Shown here in pieces: positions 16,894 to 23,805 of a stretch of 64,000 bases of DNA. Position numbers and translations under genes: made by a program. The DNA lies in the NCBI RefSeq assembly GCF_004217185.1, contig NZ_SHKL01000001.1, forward strand, positions 6,012,001 to 6,076,000, in the 5' to 3' direction. The notes under the pieces were generated by a model. The model had not been told where the DNA came from. It saw only the letters and a list, made by a program, of their open reading frames with translations, and searched no databases. Source of the stretch: Pseudonocardia sediminis. GTDB taxonomy: Bacteria > Actinomycetota > Actinomycetes > Mycobacteriales > Pseudonocardiaceae. The stretch's first letter is position 1; the number at the start of each line of letters is the position of its first letter.

Positions 16894-17331
16894 TTACTTC
16901 AACACACTGACGATCAGTGCACCGAGCGCAATGATCGTGGCGCCGGAGGTTGCGACAGCGCTGACACTCGCAGCGAACCCCTTACCGTCCTTCATCACTC
17001 TCGACAGAAACTGACCCCACTGGCTACGTGCCGCCAACAGGCGCAGATTAGCCCACTTGTGCTGAACGTTCTGATTGCAGCCGCCGAGGAGTCCGCGCGC
17101 ATTCCGCCGGCAATACTCCTGATCGCTGTCTGTATTGCGCTTCCGGATCGGTGCACCGCACGGCACGGGCGCCTGCAGCAGCATATAGGCGGTGGCGAGC
17201 CCGGAAAGAACAGCGATCGGCGCAGCTCCGAAGCTCAGCGACCACGCCCCCAGGGCGATGATCGGCAACAAGAGGTAGCCCCAGAACTTCCACAGGAACC
17301 ACTTACGCTTCTTGGTCAGAATCTTCGCCAC
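16894..17331 (-). CDS. lower-GC membrane protein of unknown function
   Basis: 145 aa. A basic N-terminus (AKILTKKRK) is followed by two hydrophobic helices (residues 15-50), a Cys-containing middle (PVPCGAPIRKRN, YCRRNARGLLGGCNQN) and a C-terminal helix. It starts with GTG. The base composition is markedly less GC-rich than neighbours, suggesting acquisition. It is the last gene before the attachment site of the island. The family resembles conserved actinobacterial hypothetical proteins that I cannot name. Confidence 0.6.
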   Translation of the reverse strand: MAKILTKKRKWFLWKFWGYLLLPIIALGAWSLSFGAAPIAVLSGLATAYMLLQAPVPCGAPIRKRNTDSDQEYCRRNARGLLGGCNQNVQHKWANLRLLAARSQWGQFLSRVMKDGKGFAASVSAVATSGATIIALGALIVSVLK

Positions 17332-17343
17332 AAGAAGGAGACG

Positions 17344-17422
17344 CTACGTCGTAATTGACGTGCACGAAACGTACGTCACCGTCACGACGTAGTTACACCC
17401 GTACTATTTGCGTTAGGCAAAT
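17344..17422. repeat. inverted repeats upstream of the 16894-17331 gene
   Basis: Arms CTACGTCGT (17344-17352) and ACGACGTAG (17384-17392) are perfect complements around several ACGT steps; a second hairpin ATTTGC-5-GCAAAT lies at 17406-17422. They sit upstream of the leftward gene in an AT-richer stretch and may be operator or hairpin elements. No gene is seen in the 372 bases between 17332 and 17703 apart from these and the attachment site. Confidence 0.45.
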
Positions 17423-17530
17423 GCATATGCAGGCGCAAGACTAATCACTCTTGGCGATGGTGAATTATCAACCGGCGTGAGCTCAACCATCACCGGATAA
17501 TCATCCCGAAGGAGCACGGCCAGGGAAGCA

Positions 17531-17577
17531 TGGAGCCGGAGGTCGGGATCGAACCGACGACCTACCGCTTACAAGGC
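17531..17577. repeat. attL: attachment site, left (distal) copy
   Basis: Identical to the 3' segment of the tRNA-Thr gene at the other end, from the CCA end through the anticodon loop (TGGAGCCGGAGG at its start, CTTACAAGGC at its end). The flanking bases differ on both sides, which defines the repeat as 47 bp. This copy cannot encode a complete tRNA. A short hairpin (GGAGGT-6-ACCTCC) follows at about 17636-17653. Confidence 0.85.
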
Positions 17578-17703
17578 AGCCGTGATCTCCCACATAGACC
17601 TCTGACCTGCGACGACAGCAACGCGGGGTCGTTGCAGGAGGTGCAGGAACCTCCGCGGTTCGGCAGCAGTTCGCACCACGGTTGATGCACGCTACCCGCG
17701 CGA

Positions 17704-17964
17704 TCAGCCGCGCCGGTAGCGGCTCGGCATGATGTCCCGGACATTGGACAGGTCCAGCTCGCCGGCCTCGGTCACACCCGGCCAGCAGTACGCCTCCTGC
17801 TCCCCCACAAGCAGCCGGAACTCCTGCGCCCCCTCCCGTTCCGCACGCCGGCACAGCGCCTCCACAGCCTCGTCCCGCGCGTCCTGCCAGCCGCCCCCTT
17901 CCCGTTCGTCGGTCCAGTCGATGTTCTCTGCACCTGATCTCAGTACGCCTACCCGCCACCGCAT
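17704..17964 (-). CDS. hypothetical protein, 86 aa
   Basis: Acidic protein beginning MRWRVGVLRSGAENIDWTDE, with EGGGWQDARDEAVEALCRRA predicted helical and a C-terminus ending MPSRYRRG. First gene inside the element at its left end. No domain recognised. The ATG at 17964 gives a reasonable protein; the frame could extend upstream. Confidence 0.45.
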   Translation of the reverse strand: MRWRVGVLRSGAENIDWTDEREGGGWQDARDEAVEALCRRAEREGAQEFRLLVGEQEAYCWPGVTEAGELDLSNVRDIMPSRYRRG

Positions 17965-18215
17965 GGGACGAGCCTGACGCGCAGCGCCCCGGCCGCGCCA
18001 GCGGCCGGGGCGAGTTGTCCACATGCCGATCACGCACTGTGCTCGGGATCCTGGACGGCGAGCAGGTCAGCCGCGATCCGCCACGCGCTGAGCATCGACG
18101 AGTACGCGACCGCGTCGGCCAACTCCCACCTCACGGGACCGACCTGGATGCGCAGCATCGGCGGCAGCTGACAGCCAGGCGCCCCGGTCCCCAGAATGCG
18201 TGCCACGCTGTGAGC

Positions 18216-18845
18216 GGGGCCGAGACCCAGCCGACGCAGGACTTGTGCGTTGACGGCGACGACAACGGTCGAGACCGACATCCGGACCTCTCCGATGCCC
18301 ACCGGCAGCACGACCCGACCAACGCGAGCACCCCGGCGGCGAGAGGGATCGCGGCGAGGGTTGTCACTGGCGGCCCACCACGGGTTCTAGCGCATCTCCC
18401 GGTACGACGCGCGGAACAGCTCGATCCCCACATCACCGTGCGCAGTCCGACGAGGCCAGGGCGACGCCGGTGGACCCGATCGCGACGTCGGTCCCGCCGA
18501 TAGCGATCCCCACGTCGGCCCGCGCGAGGGACGGAGCGTCGTTGACTCCGTCACCAACCATCGCTCCTGGGGCCCATCGCCCTTCAGTTCGGCGACACTC
18601 GCCGCCCTTGCCCCCGGCGTGACACCGGCGAGCACCTGGTCGATGTCCAGCTCGTAGGCGACCCCGTCCGCCACGGCGCGCGCACCATCAGCGACCATGA
18701 CGACCTGTGCGCCGGCGACGTACAGCGCCTCGATGGCCTGCCGGGACTCGGGCCGGACCTCGTCTGCCAGCCGCAGCGCACCCGCCACGACACTGGCTCC
18801 TTGCTTTCCGCCAACAGCCCGGTCCATCGAAGCGTCGGCCGACTC
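18216..18845 (-). pseudogene. heavy-metal P1B-type ATPase, truncated and frameshifted
   Basis: Three neighbouring leftward frames give successive pieces of one transporter. One reads LRLADEVRPESRQAIEAL and VAYELDIDQVLAG (ATP-binding/P domain, with the TGD motif changed to ADG). The next reads MVGDGVNDAPSLARADVGIA (18564 leftward), the hallmark hinge motif. The last pieces, TTLAAIPLAAGVLAL and MSVSTVVVAVNAQVLRRL, are the two final membrane helices. The phosphorylation motif DKTGT and all N-terminal helices are missing. So this is a decayed copper/heavy-metal exporter. The last frame stays open to 18030, but that tail has no ATPase similarity. Confidence 0.8.
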
Positions 18846-18977
18846 GCGAGCCCGGCGGCGGGGACGTGAGATCCCAGTCCCTCGGGGACGAGTCAGTCCC
18901 CGAAGGACCGGCCGCCGCGGCGATCCCAACTGGCTGAGCACGGTGGGTTCGGCGAATACTGCTCCTGGAGGACGAGG

Positions 18978-19439
18978 ATGAACACTGTTACCAGCGTCGA
19001 CAACGGCAGGCGGCGAGTCGCACGCCGCGTCCTGGTGCCGACCGACCCCGGCGAGATCTTCTCGCTGCTGGCCGACCCACATCGCCACGAGGAGCTGGAC
19101 GGTTCGGGGACCGTGCGCGCCGCCGTCTCCGGGCCGTCCCACCTCCGTCTCGGGGACCGGTTCTCGGTGAATATGCGCCAGCTCGGGATTCCCTACCGGA
19201 TCACCAGCCAGGTCGTCGCGATCGAGCAGGATCGGCTGATCGAGTGGCGTCATCCGCTCGGCCACACATGGCGCTGGGAGCTCGCGTACGACGGCGGCGG
19301 CACCGTCGTCACCGAGACGTTCGACTACTCCCGTTCCTGGGCGGCACGCATGTACGAATGGTCCGGCCGTGTCGAGCGGAACGGCCGCGGGATCACCGCC
19401 ACTCTGCGTCAACTCTGCGAGCGCTTCGCAGACCGGTAG
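18978..19439 (+). CDS. SRPBCC (START-like) family protein
   Basis: 153 aa. The order of a helix-grip fold is visible: RRVLVPTDPGEIFSLLADP near the start, LIEWRHPLGHTWRWELAYD in the middle and a C-terminal helix ITATLRQLCERFADR. It matches the polyketide-cyclase/dehydrase-like SRPBCC family that binds small hydrophobic ligands. ATG follows GAGGACGAGG. Its 3' end overlaps that of the opposing YrhK-like gene by 47 bases. Confidence 0.75.
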   Translation: MNTVTSVDNGRRRVARRVLVPTDPGEIFSLLADPHRHEELDGSGTVRAAVSGPSHLRLGDRFSVNMRQLGIPYRITSQVVAIEQDRLIEWRHPLGHTWRWELAYDGGGTVVTETFDYSRSWAARMYEWSGRVERNGRGITATLRQLCERFADR

Positions 19440-19710
19440 CGGCCCGTACCGACATCGGGGTCCGGATCCGTCTCAGGTGGACGTGGCGGGCCAACCGGAT
19501 GATCGGTCGAATCAAAAGCTCCACACTCCCGATGACGAAGAGCCACGTGCCCGTGTAGGTGGTCGAGTCGGAGAAGAACAGGATGCTCCCGACAAGAAAC
19601 CAGATTCCGATGAGGATGTCGTTGACGATTCCCAGTGTCTCGTAGCGACGCCGGATCACCAGCTCGTCGCGACCGACGTCCAGCGTGAGATCCCGCGATT
19701 CCCCTGTCAC
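19393..19710 (-). CDS. YrhK-like two-helix membrane protein
   Basis: 105 aa. A short N-terminal beta-like segment (DLTLDVGRDELVIRRRYE) precedes two hydrophobic helices (ILIGIWFLVGSILFF; GTWLFVIGSVELLIRP), the pattern of the YrhK-like domain. I chose the GTG at 19710 behind AGGAG; the frame opens at 19743. It lies downstream of the DUF3040 gene and the fluoride-type aptamer on the same strand, so it is probably the second gene of that unit (107-base gap). Role in fluoride response is inference. Confidence 0.65.
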   Translation of the reverse strand: MTGESRDLTLDVGRDELVIRRRYETLGIVNDILIGIWFLVGSILFFSDSTTYTGTWLFVIGSVELLIRPIIRLARHVHLRRIRTPMSVRAATGLRSARRVDAEWR

Positions 19711-19817
19711 TGTCAGGCTCCTAACTCGAACGGTCCGCGGCACTCGTCCGAGCAGAAGGACCGTGTGCCACAGTCAATCACCACCAAGAAGAACCGCGGG
19801 CGAACCACGGTGGGCTT

Positions 19818-20132
19818 TCACGGTGCACTCCGAAACTGCGTGGGGAACCACGCCAGCACCAGCAGCACGCACCCGCCCGCGGTCAGCCCGGCGTCCTGCG
19901 CGGCGAGCCCAGCCGCCAGCATGGCGAGGCCGAGCCACAGCAGCGTCAGACCGACCCGGCGACCGGTACGTGCTGCGTGGTCCACCGGGCCGCGGAGCAG
20001 ATCATCTAACCGGGGATCCTCGGCGGCGGCGTGCCGTTCGATGCGCCCCAACACCCGCCGGGAACGCCAGTCCAGCCGGAACCCGTGCGGTGGCGGGTCT
20101 GCGGGCGAGGGGTCGAAGAGGTTGTGGGCCAT
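19818..20132 (-). CDS. DUF3040 membrane protein under a fluoride-type riboswitch
   Basis: 104 aa. The N-terminal cytosolic part RRVLGRIERHAAAEDPRLDD is the DUF3040 signature; two hydrophobic helices follow (VGLTLLWLGLAMLAAGLAA; GCVLLVLAWF). The ATG is preceded by GGTAGGAGC, which is exactly complementary to the 3' strand of the aptamer 13 bases upstream. Function of DUF3040 is unknown; its position directly behind the riboswitch implies expression in response to fluoride. Confidence 0.7.
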   Translation of the reverse strand: MAHNLFDPSPADPPPHGFRLDWRSRRVLGRIERHAAAEDPRLDDLLRGPVDHAARTGRRVGLTLLWLGLAMLAAGLAAQDAGLTAGGCVLLVLAWFPTQFRSAP

Positions 20133-20160
20133 CGCCAGCTCCTACCCGTGGTGGGACCCG

Positions 20161-20210
20161 GGGTAGGAGCCATCAGCCTGGTCGGCGGTTGTGGCGAGCT
20201 CCATCGCCTA
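20161..20210 (-). promoter_or_regulatory. fluoride (crcB-motif) riboswitch, copy 1
   Basis: Read leftward the sequence is GGCGATGGAGCTCGCC (20208-20193), a linker containing ACAACCGCC, then GCTGATGGCTCCTACC (20176-20161). This matches the crcB-motif consensus: 5' GGCGATG..., hairpin, and 3' CTGATGGC-CCTAC closing a pseudoknot. A TA-rich -10-like element (TACTCT/TTACAT) sits just upstream. GCTCCTACCC at its 3' end (20170-20161) is perfectly complementary over 10 bases to GGGTAGGAGC (20147-20138), which includes the ribosome-binding site of the DUF3040 gene, giving a plausible translational switch. Confidence 0.8.
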
Positions 20211-20319
20211 CAGATGTAAGAGTACTCCGGCGGTCGGCGGTGCGCACCATCGATCCGGACGCTGGGCAGCTCAGCCTACGGACAGGTGAGGTCGCGATCG
20301 GCCGGTCTCGCCCACCCGG

Positions 20320-21309
20320 TCATCTGATCAGGCCGGCGGCACGGACGGCGTCACGTTCGGCGACCAGCTCGGCCACGGTCGCCTCGATCCGCTCCCGTGA
20401 GAACGGATCGACGTCGAGGTCCCGGACCACGTCGTAGCCAACGCCGGTTGCACGGACCGGAACCGAGCAGACCAGACCTTCCGGTATGCCGTAGGCACCG
20501 TCGGACACTATTCCCGCAGACGTCCAGTCGTCCCCCTCGGTACCGTCGTACCACTCACGGACCTGGTCGACCGCGGCGTTGGCGGCAGACGCCGCCGACG
20601 ATGCACCACGGGCGTCGATGATCGCAGAGCCACGGCCGGCGACGGTGGGGATGAAGTCCTTTCGCACCCAGGTCGGGTCGAGCCGGTCGACCACGCCGGC
20701 TCCGTCGACCTCGGCGTGGGTCAGGTCGGGGTACTGCGTGGAGGAGTGGTTACCCCAGACCGCCATCCGTCGCACCTCTCCTGACCCGACGCCGAGATGC
20801 CCGGCCAGCCGTGCCACCGCCCGGTTGTGGTCGAGCCGCATCATCGAGGTGAAGCGGTCGGCCGGGACGTCCGGGGCGTTCGCTCGGGTGATGAGTGCGT
20901 TGGTGTTGGCCGGGTTCCCGACGACAAGGAGACGCACGTCGTCGGCGGCGACGGTGTTGATCGCGGCCCCCTGGGGACCGAAGATGGCGCCGTTGGCCTC
21001 GAGCAGGTCCGACCGTTCCATGCCCTTGCCCCGGGGGCGAGCACCGACGAGCAGCCCGACCGAGCAGCCGTCGAATGCGACCATCGGGTCGTCGGTGATC
21101 TCGACCGAGCGCAACAGGGGGAAGGCGCAGTCCTCCAGCTCCATCGCGACCCCGTCGGTCGCGGCGAGCGCGGCCGGGACCTCCAGCAGGTTGAGCCGGA
21201 CGGGAGTGTCGGGACCCAGAAGGTCTCCGGAGGCGATGCGGAACAGCAGGGCGTAGGAGATCTGGCCGGCGGCGCCGGTGACGGTCACGGTGACGGGTCT
21301 GCGGTACAT
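20320..21309 (-). CDS. mdh: malate dehydrogenase (NAD)
   Basis: 329 aa, the usual length of actinobacterial MDH. It interconverts malate and oxaloacetate. TGAAGQI (11-17) binds NAD, GARPRGKGMERSDLL is the mobile substrate loop with its arginines, VVGNPANTNAL and MRLDHNRA are present, and NHSSTQYPD holds the catalytic histidine. Here it lies in mobile-element cargo, 29 bases downstream of a TDT-family carboxylate transporter, so it may be an extra copy specialised for that operon. Confidence 0.9.
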   Translation of the reverse strand: MYRRPVTVTVTGAAGQISYALLFRIASGDLLGPDTPVRLNLLEVPAALAATDGVAMELEDCAFPLLRSVEITDDPMVAFDGCSVGLLVGARPRGKGMERSDLLEANGAIFGPQGAAINTVAADDVRLLVVGNPANTNALITRANAPDVPADRFTSMMRLDHNRAVARLAGHLGVGSGEVRRMAVWGNHSSTQYPDLTHAEVDGAGVVDRLDPTWVRKDFIPTVAGRGSAIIDARGASSAASAANAAVDQVREWYDGTEGDDWTSAGIVSDGAYGIPEGLVCSVPVRATGVGYDVVRDLDVDPFSRERIEATVAELVAERDAVRAAGLIR

Positions 21310-21338
21310 GACGGCTCCTGCGTCGACGAAGGACGGGT

Positions 21339-22520
21339 TCAGGCGGGTGCCAACAGGTGGCCACGGACCAGCGAGCCGTGCGCGGTGCGGACCGCGACGA
21401 CCGCCCAGGCGGTGACCAGCAGCGCGTAGAGCGCCGTCGCGGCCACGGCCAGCATCGGCAGGTGCAGGTGCGCGGCGAGCGCGCTGGTCCCGGTCACGCA
21501 GGTGCCGACGGGGAAGGTGAAGCTCCACCAGGTCAGCGCGAACGGCAGCTTCTGTCGCGCGGTACGGATCGTGACCGCCGCGGCCAGCACCAGCCAGACC
21601 ATCGCGAATCCCCAGGTGGGGACGCCGTAGAGGATCCCGAACACGTGCGCGCCCGTGGCGTAGGGCTCACCGAGCACCCCGGCCTGATCGCCGAGCAGGT
21701 TGGCCGCGGTCACCGACTGCCCGAGCGGGCCGAGCACGATCCACATGGTCGGCACGGTCGCGGCCGGGCCGGTGCCGTGCACGACGAGCTTGTTCCAGAT
21801 CTGGGGCAGGATCGCCAGCGTCGCGAACAGCGAGACGCCGAACATCGCATAGCAGGCGACCAGCATCGTCGGGGCGAGGCCGGCGGGGGTGTGCGGCACC
21901 AGCAGCGCACCGTTCGCCGCCGAGACCATCGGCGGTACGACCGGCATCAACCAGCCCCCGAACGCCGACTCCTGCCCGACCTCGTGGTGGACGATCATCA
22001 TGTAGGGGATCCACGCGGTGGTGACGAGCCCGAGCACGGTGCCCACGCCCCACAGCGCCCATCCGGCGCCGATCGCGCCGGTCTCTCCGACCAGCGGGCC
22101 GCCGAACTTGACCGCGCCGGCCCCGACGGTCATCACACCCATCGCGACCGCGCCCCAGAACTGCGACATCACCGGGTTGTGCGCGTGGCCGCGGGCGGTG
22201 TCGGTGTGGCGGATCCAGTGCACCGCCCACGCCGCGGTCAGCGCGACGAGCAGGAACGACGCCAGCAGCCACACCGCGACGCCGAAGGTGTGCAGACCGG
22301 GGAACTGGTAGGGCAGGGTCGCCGCGGCGACACCGACGATGCCGGTGCCCATGATCGAGGAGTACCAGTTCGGCCCGATGTTGGAGAAGAAGTCCCCGGG
22401 GCGTTGCAGGTCGCGCAGCAGTCCGACCCGGGCCGCTCGGTGCGGACCGCCGGACGGTGCCGTCGGCCGGTCCACCGGCTGTGCGGTGATCCGGAAGAAG
22501 CTGGCGTCGGTCTGTGTCAT
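21339..22520 (-). CDS. TDT/SLAC1-family transporter (C4-dicarboxylate/malate type)
   Basis: 393 aa with about ten hydrophobic helices. FFSNIGPNWYSSIMGTGIVG (about residues 45-65) is the family signature of tellurite-resistance/dicarboxylate transporters, to which yeast Mae1 malate permease and plant SLAC1 belong. Adjacent malate dehydrogenase supports a malate-like substrate. I chose the ATG at 22520 (GGAGG upstream). A LysR gene is divergent, with a palindrome between. Confidence 0.8.
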   Translation of the reverse strand: MTQTDASFFRITAQPVDRPTAPSGGPHRAARVGLLRDLQRPGDFFSNIGPNWYSSIMGTGIVGVAAATLPYQFPGLHTFGVAVWLLASFLLVALTAAWAVHWIRHTDTARGHAHNPVMSQFWGAVAMGVMTVGAGAVKFGGPLVGETGAIGAGWALWGVGTVLGLVTTAWIPYMMIVHHEVGQESAFGGWLMPVVPPMVSAANGALLVPHTPAGLAPTMLVACYAMFGVSLFATLAILPQIWNKLVVHGTGPAATVPTMWIVLGPLGQSVTAANLLGDQAGVLGEPYATGAHVFGILYGVPTWGFAMVWLVLAAAVTIRTARQKLPFALTWWSFTFPVGTCVTGTSALAAHLHLPMLAVAATALYALLVTAWAVVAVRTAHGSLVRGHLLAPA

Positions 22521-22569
22521 GACCACGACGATGCCTCCGCCCGCGGGCCCCCGGTAGCGGCCCCGATCT

Positions 22570-22588
22570 TGTGGACCCATAATCCACA
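22570..22588. promoter_or_regulatory. LysR-type operator palindrome
   Basis: TGTGG-9-CCACA, a T-N11-A type dyad, lies between the divergent transporter (start 22520) and LysR (start 22592) genes. That is the expected place for a LysR-type recognition site controlling both promoters. Confidence 0.55.
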
Positions 22589-22591
22589 CTT

Positions 22592-23515
22592 GTGCCTCTT
22601 CCTCCGCGGGTCGCTGATCTCGCCCCGTTCGACCTGGTGTTGTCGGTGGCCGAGCTAGGCAGCATGGGCCGCGCGGCCGCCGCGCACGGAGTCAGCCAGG
22701 CCGCGGTCAGCGCCCGCATCCGCTCCCTGGAACGCGCCATCGGCGTCACCGTGTTCGAACGCTCCCCGCGCGGGACCCGGCTCACCACGACCGGTGCCCT
22801 CGTCGCGGACTGGGCCCGCGCCGCCGTCGACGCCGCTCAGTCGCTGGAGGAGGGCATCGCGGCGCTGCGCGACGCCGACGACGCCCGGCTGCGGGTCGCG
22901 GCCAGCTTCACCGTCGCCGAGTACCTGCTCCCCCGCTGGCTGATCAGCCTGCGTACCCGTCGCCCGGACACGAGCGTCGCGCTGAGCACCCACAACTCCA
23001 CCGACGTCGCCGACGACGTCCTGTCCGGCCGCGCCGACCTCGGCTTCGTCGAAGGCCCCCACCACTCACCGGAACTGGACGAGCAGGTCGTCGCCCGCGA
23101 CCACCTCACCCTCGTCGTCGCCCCCGACCACCCCTGGGCCCGCCGACGCGGCGTCGACGCCACCCGACTCGCCGCCACCCCGCTGGTCACCCGGGAGGCG
23201 GGCTCCGGCACCCGCGACCACCTCGAACACGCCCTCCGCGACGCCGGCGCCGCCGTCATCGCCGACCCCGTGCTGGAGCTGTCCTCCACCACCGCGATCA
23301 AGAACGCCGCCGCCGACGGCGTCGCCCCCGCGGTGCTCAGCTCACTCGCTGTCGCCGGGGAGCTGGCCAGCGGGACACTCGTCGCCGTCGGAGTCCGAGG
23401 TCTCGCTCTGCACCGCGATCTCGCCGCCGTCTGGCCCCGCGGACGCCCCCTGACCGGACCGGCCCGCGACCTCGTCGAGCTGGCCCACCGCTCGGGCACC
23501 ACACCCCGGCGCTGA
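22592..23515 (+). CDS. LysR family regulator
   Basis: 307 aa. The N-terminal winged helix-turn-helix is GSMGRAAAAHGVSQAAVSARI; the C-terminal periplasmic-binding-like domain includes LRVAASFTVAEYLLP and ELSSTTAIKNAAADG. GTG start immediately beyond the dyad. It is closely similar along its length to the second LysR at 26352-27263. It probably controls the divergent transporter-mdh unit. Confidence 0.88.
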   Translation: MPLPPRVADLAPFDLVLSVAELGSMGRAAAAHGVSQAAVSARIRSLERAIGVTVFERSPRGTRLTTTGALVADWARAAVDAAQSLEEGIAALRDADDARLRVAASFTVAEYLLPRWLISLRTRRPDTSVALSTHNSTDVADDVLSGRADLGFVEGPHHSPELDEQVVARDHLTLVVAPDHPWARRRGVDATRLAATPLVTREAGSGTRDHLEHALRDAGAAVIADPVLELSSTTAIKNAAADGVAPAVLSSLAVAGELASGTLVAVGVRGLALHRDLAAVWPRGRPLTGPARDLVELAHRSGTTPRR

Positions 23516-23526
23516 ACAGGAACCGA

Positions 23527-23805
23527 TCAGCCGCAGGCGGCGAGCATTACGACCAGCAGGACCAGTCCGAGCAGGGCGATGGCGAGTGCGGCGACGGGGC
23601 CCGCGACGAGGCAGGCGACCAGCACGGCCACGCAGCCGGCCGCGAGTCCGCCCGCGAGCCGTCCTGTGCGGGGTGTTCGTGCCGGTGCGACGCCGTCGCG
23701 CAGGGCAGCACGCAGCCCCGGGTCCGCGGCGAAGCCGTCCTCGACACGGTCGAGCCGGTCGCGCTCGTGCGGACCGAGGGGCGGGCAGCGGGTGTCGTCG
23801 GTCAT
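23527..23805 (-). CDS. DUF3040 family membrane protein
   Basis: 92 aa. GPHERDRLDRVEDGFAADPG is the DUF3040 signature, followed by two hydrophobic helices that fill the C-terminal half and end LLVVMLAACG. The ATG overlaps the ctaD stop (ATGA), so the two are translationally coupled. The second DUF3040 protein of this element. Function unknown; coupling suggests a link to the oxidase. Confidence 0.7.
   Translation of the reverse strand: MTDDTRCPPLGPHERDRLDRVEDGFAADPGLRAALRDGVAPARTPRTGRLAGGLAAGCVAVLVACLVAGPVAALAIALLGLVLLVVMLAACG

Noticed and set aside
17531..17577. A second tRNA-Thr gene
   Set aside because: Only the 3' part is present; the D arm and 5' acceptor strand are absent to the right of the repeat, so it is an attachment-site copy.
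18030..18311. Independent 93-aa gene
   Set aside because: Its first 32 codons are the last membrane helix of the decayed P-type ATPase, so the frame is better read as the pseudogene's end plus unassigned sequence.
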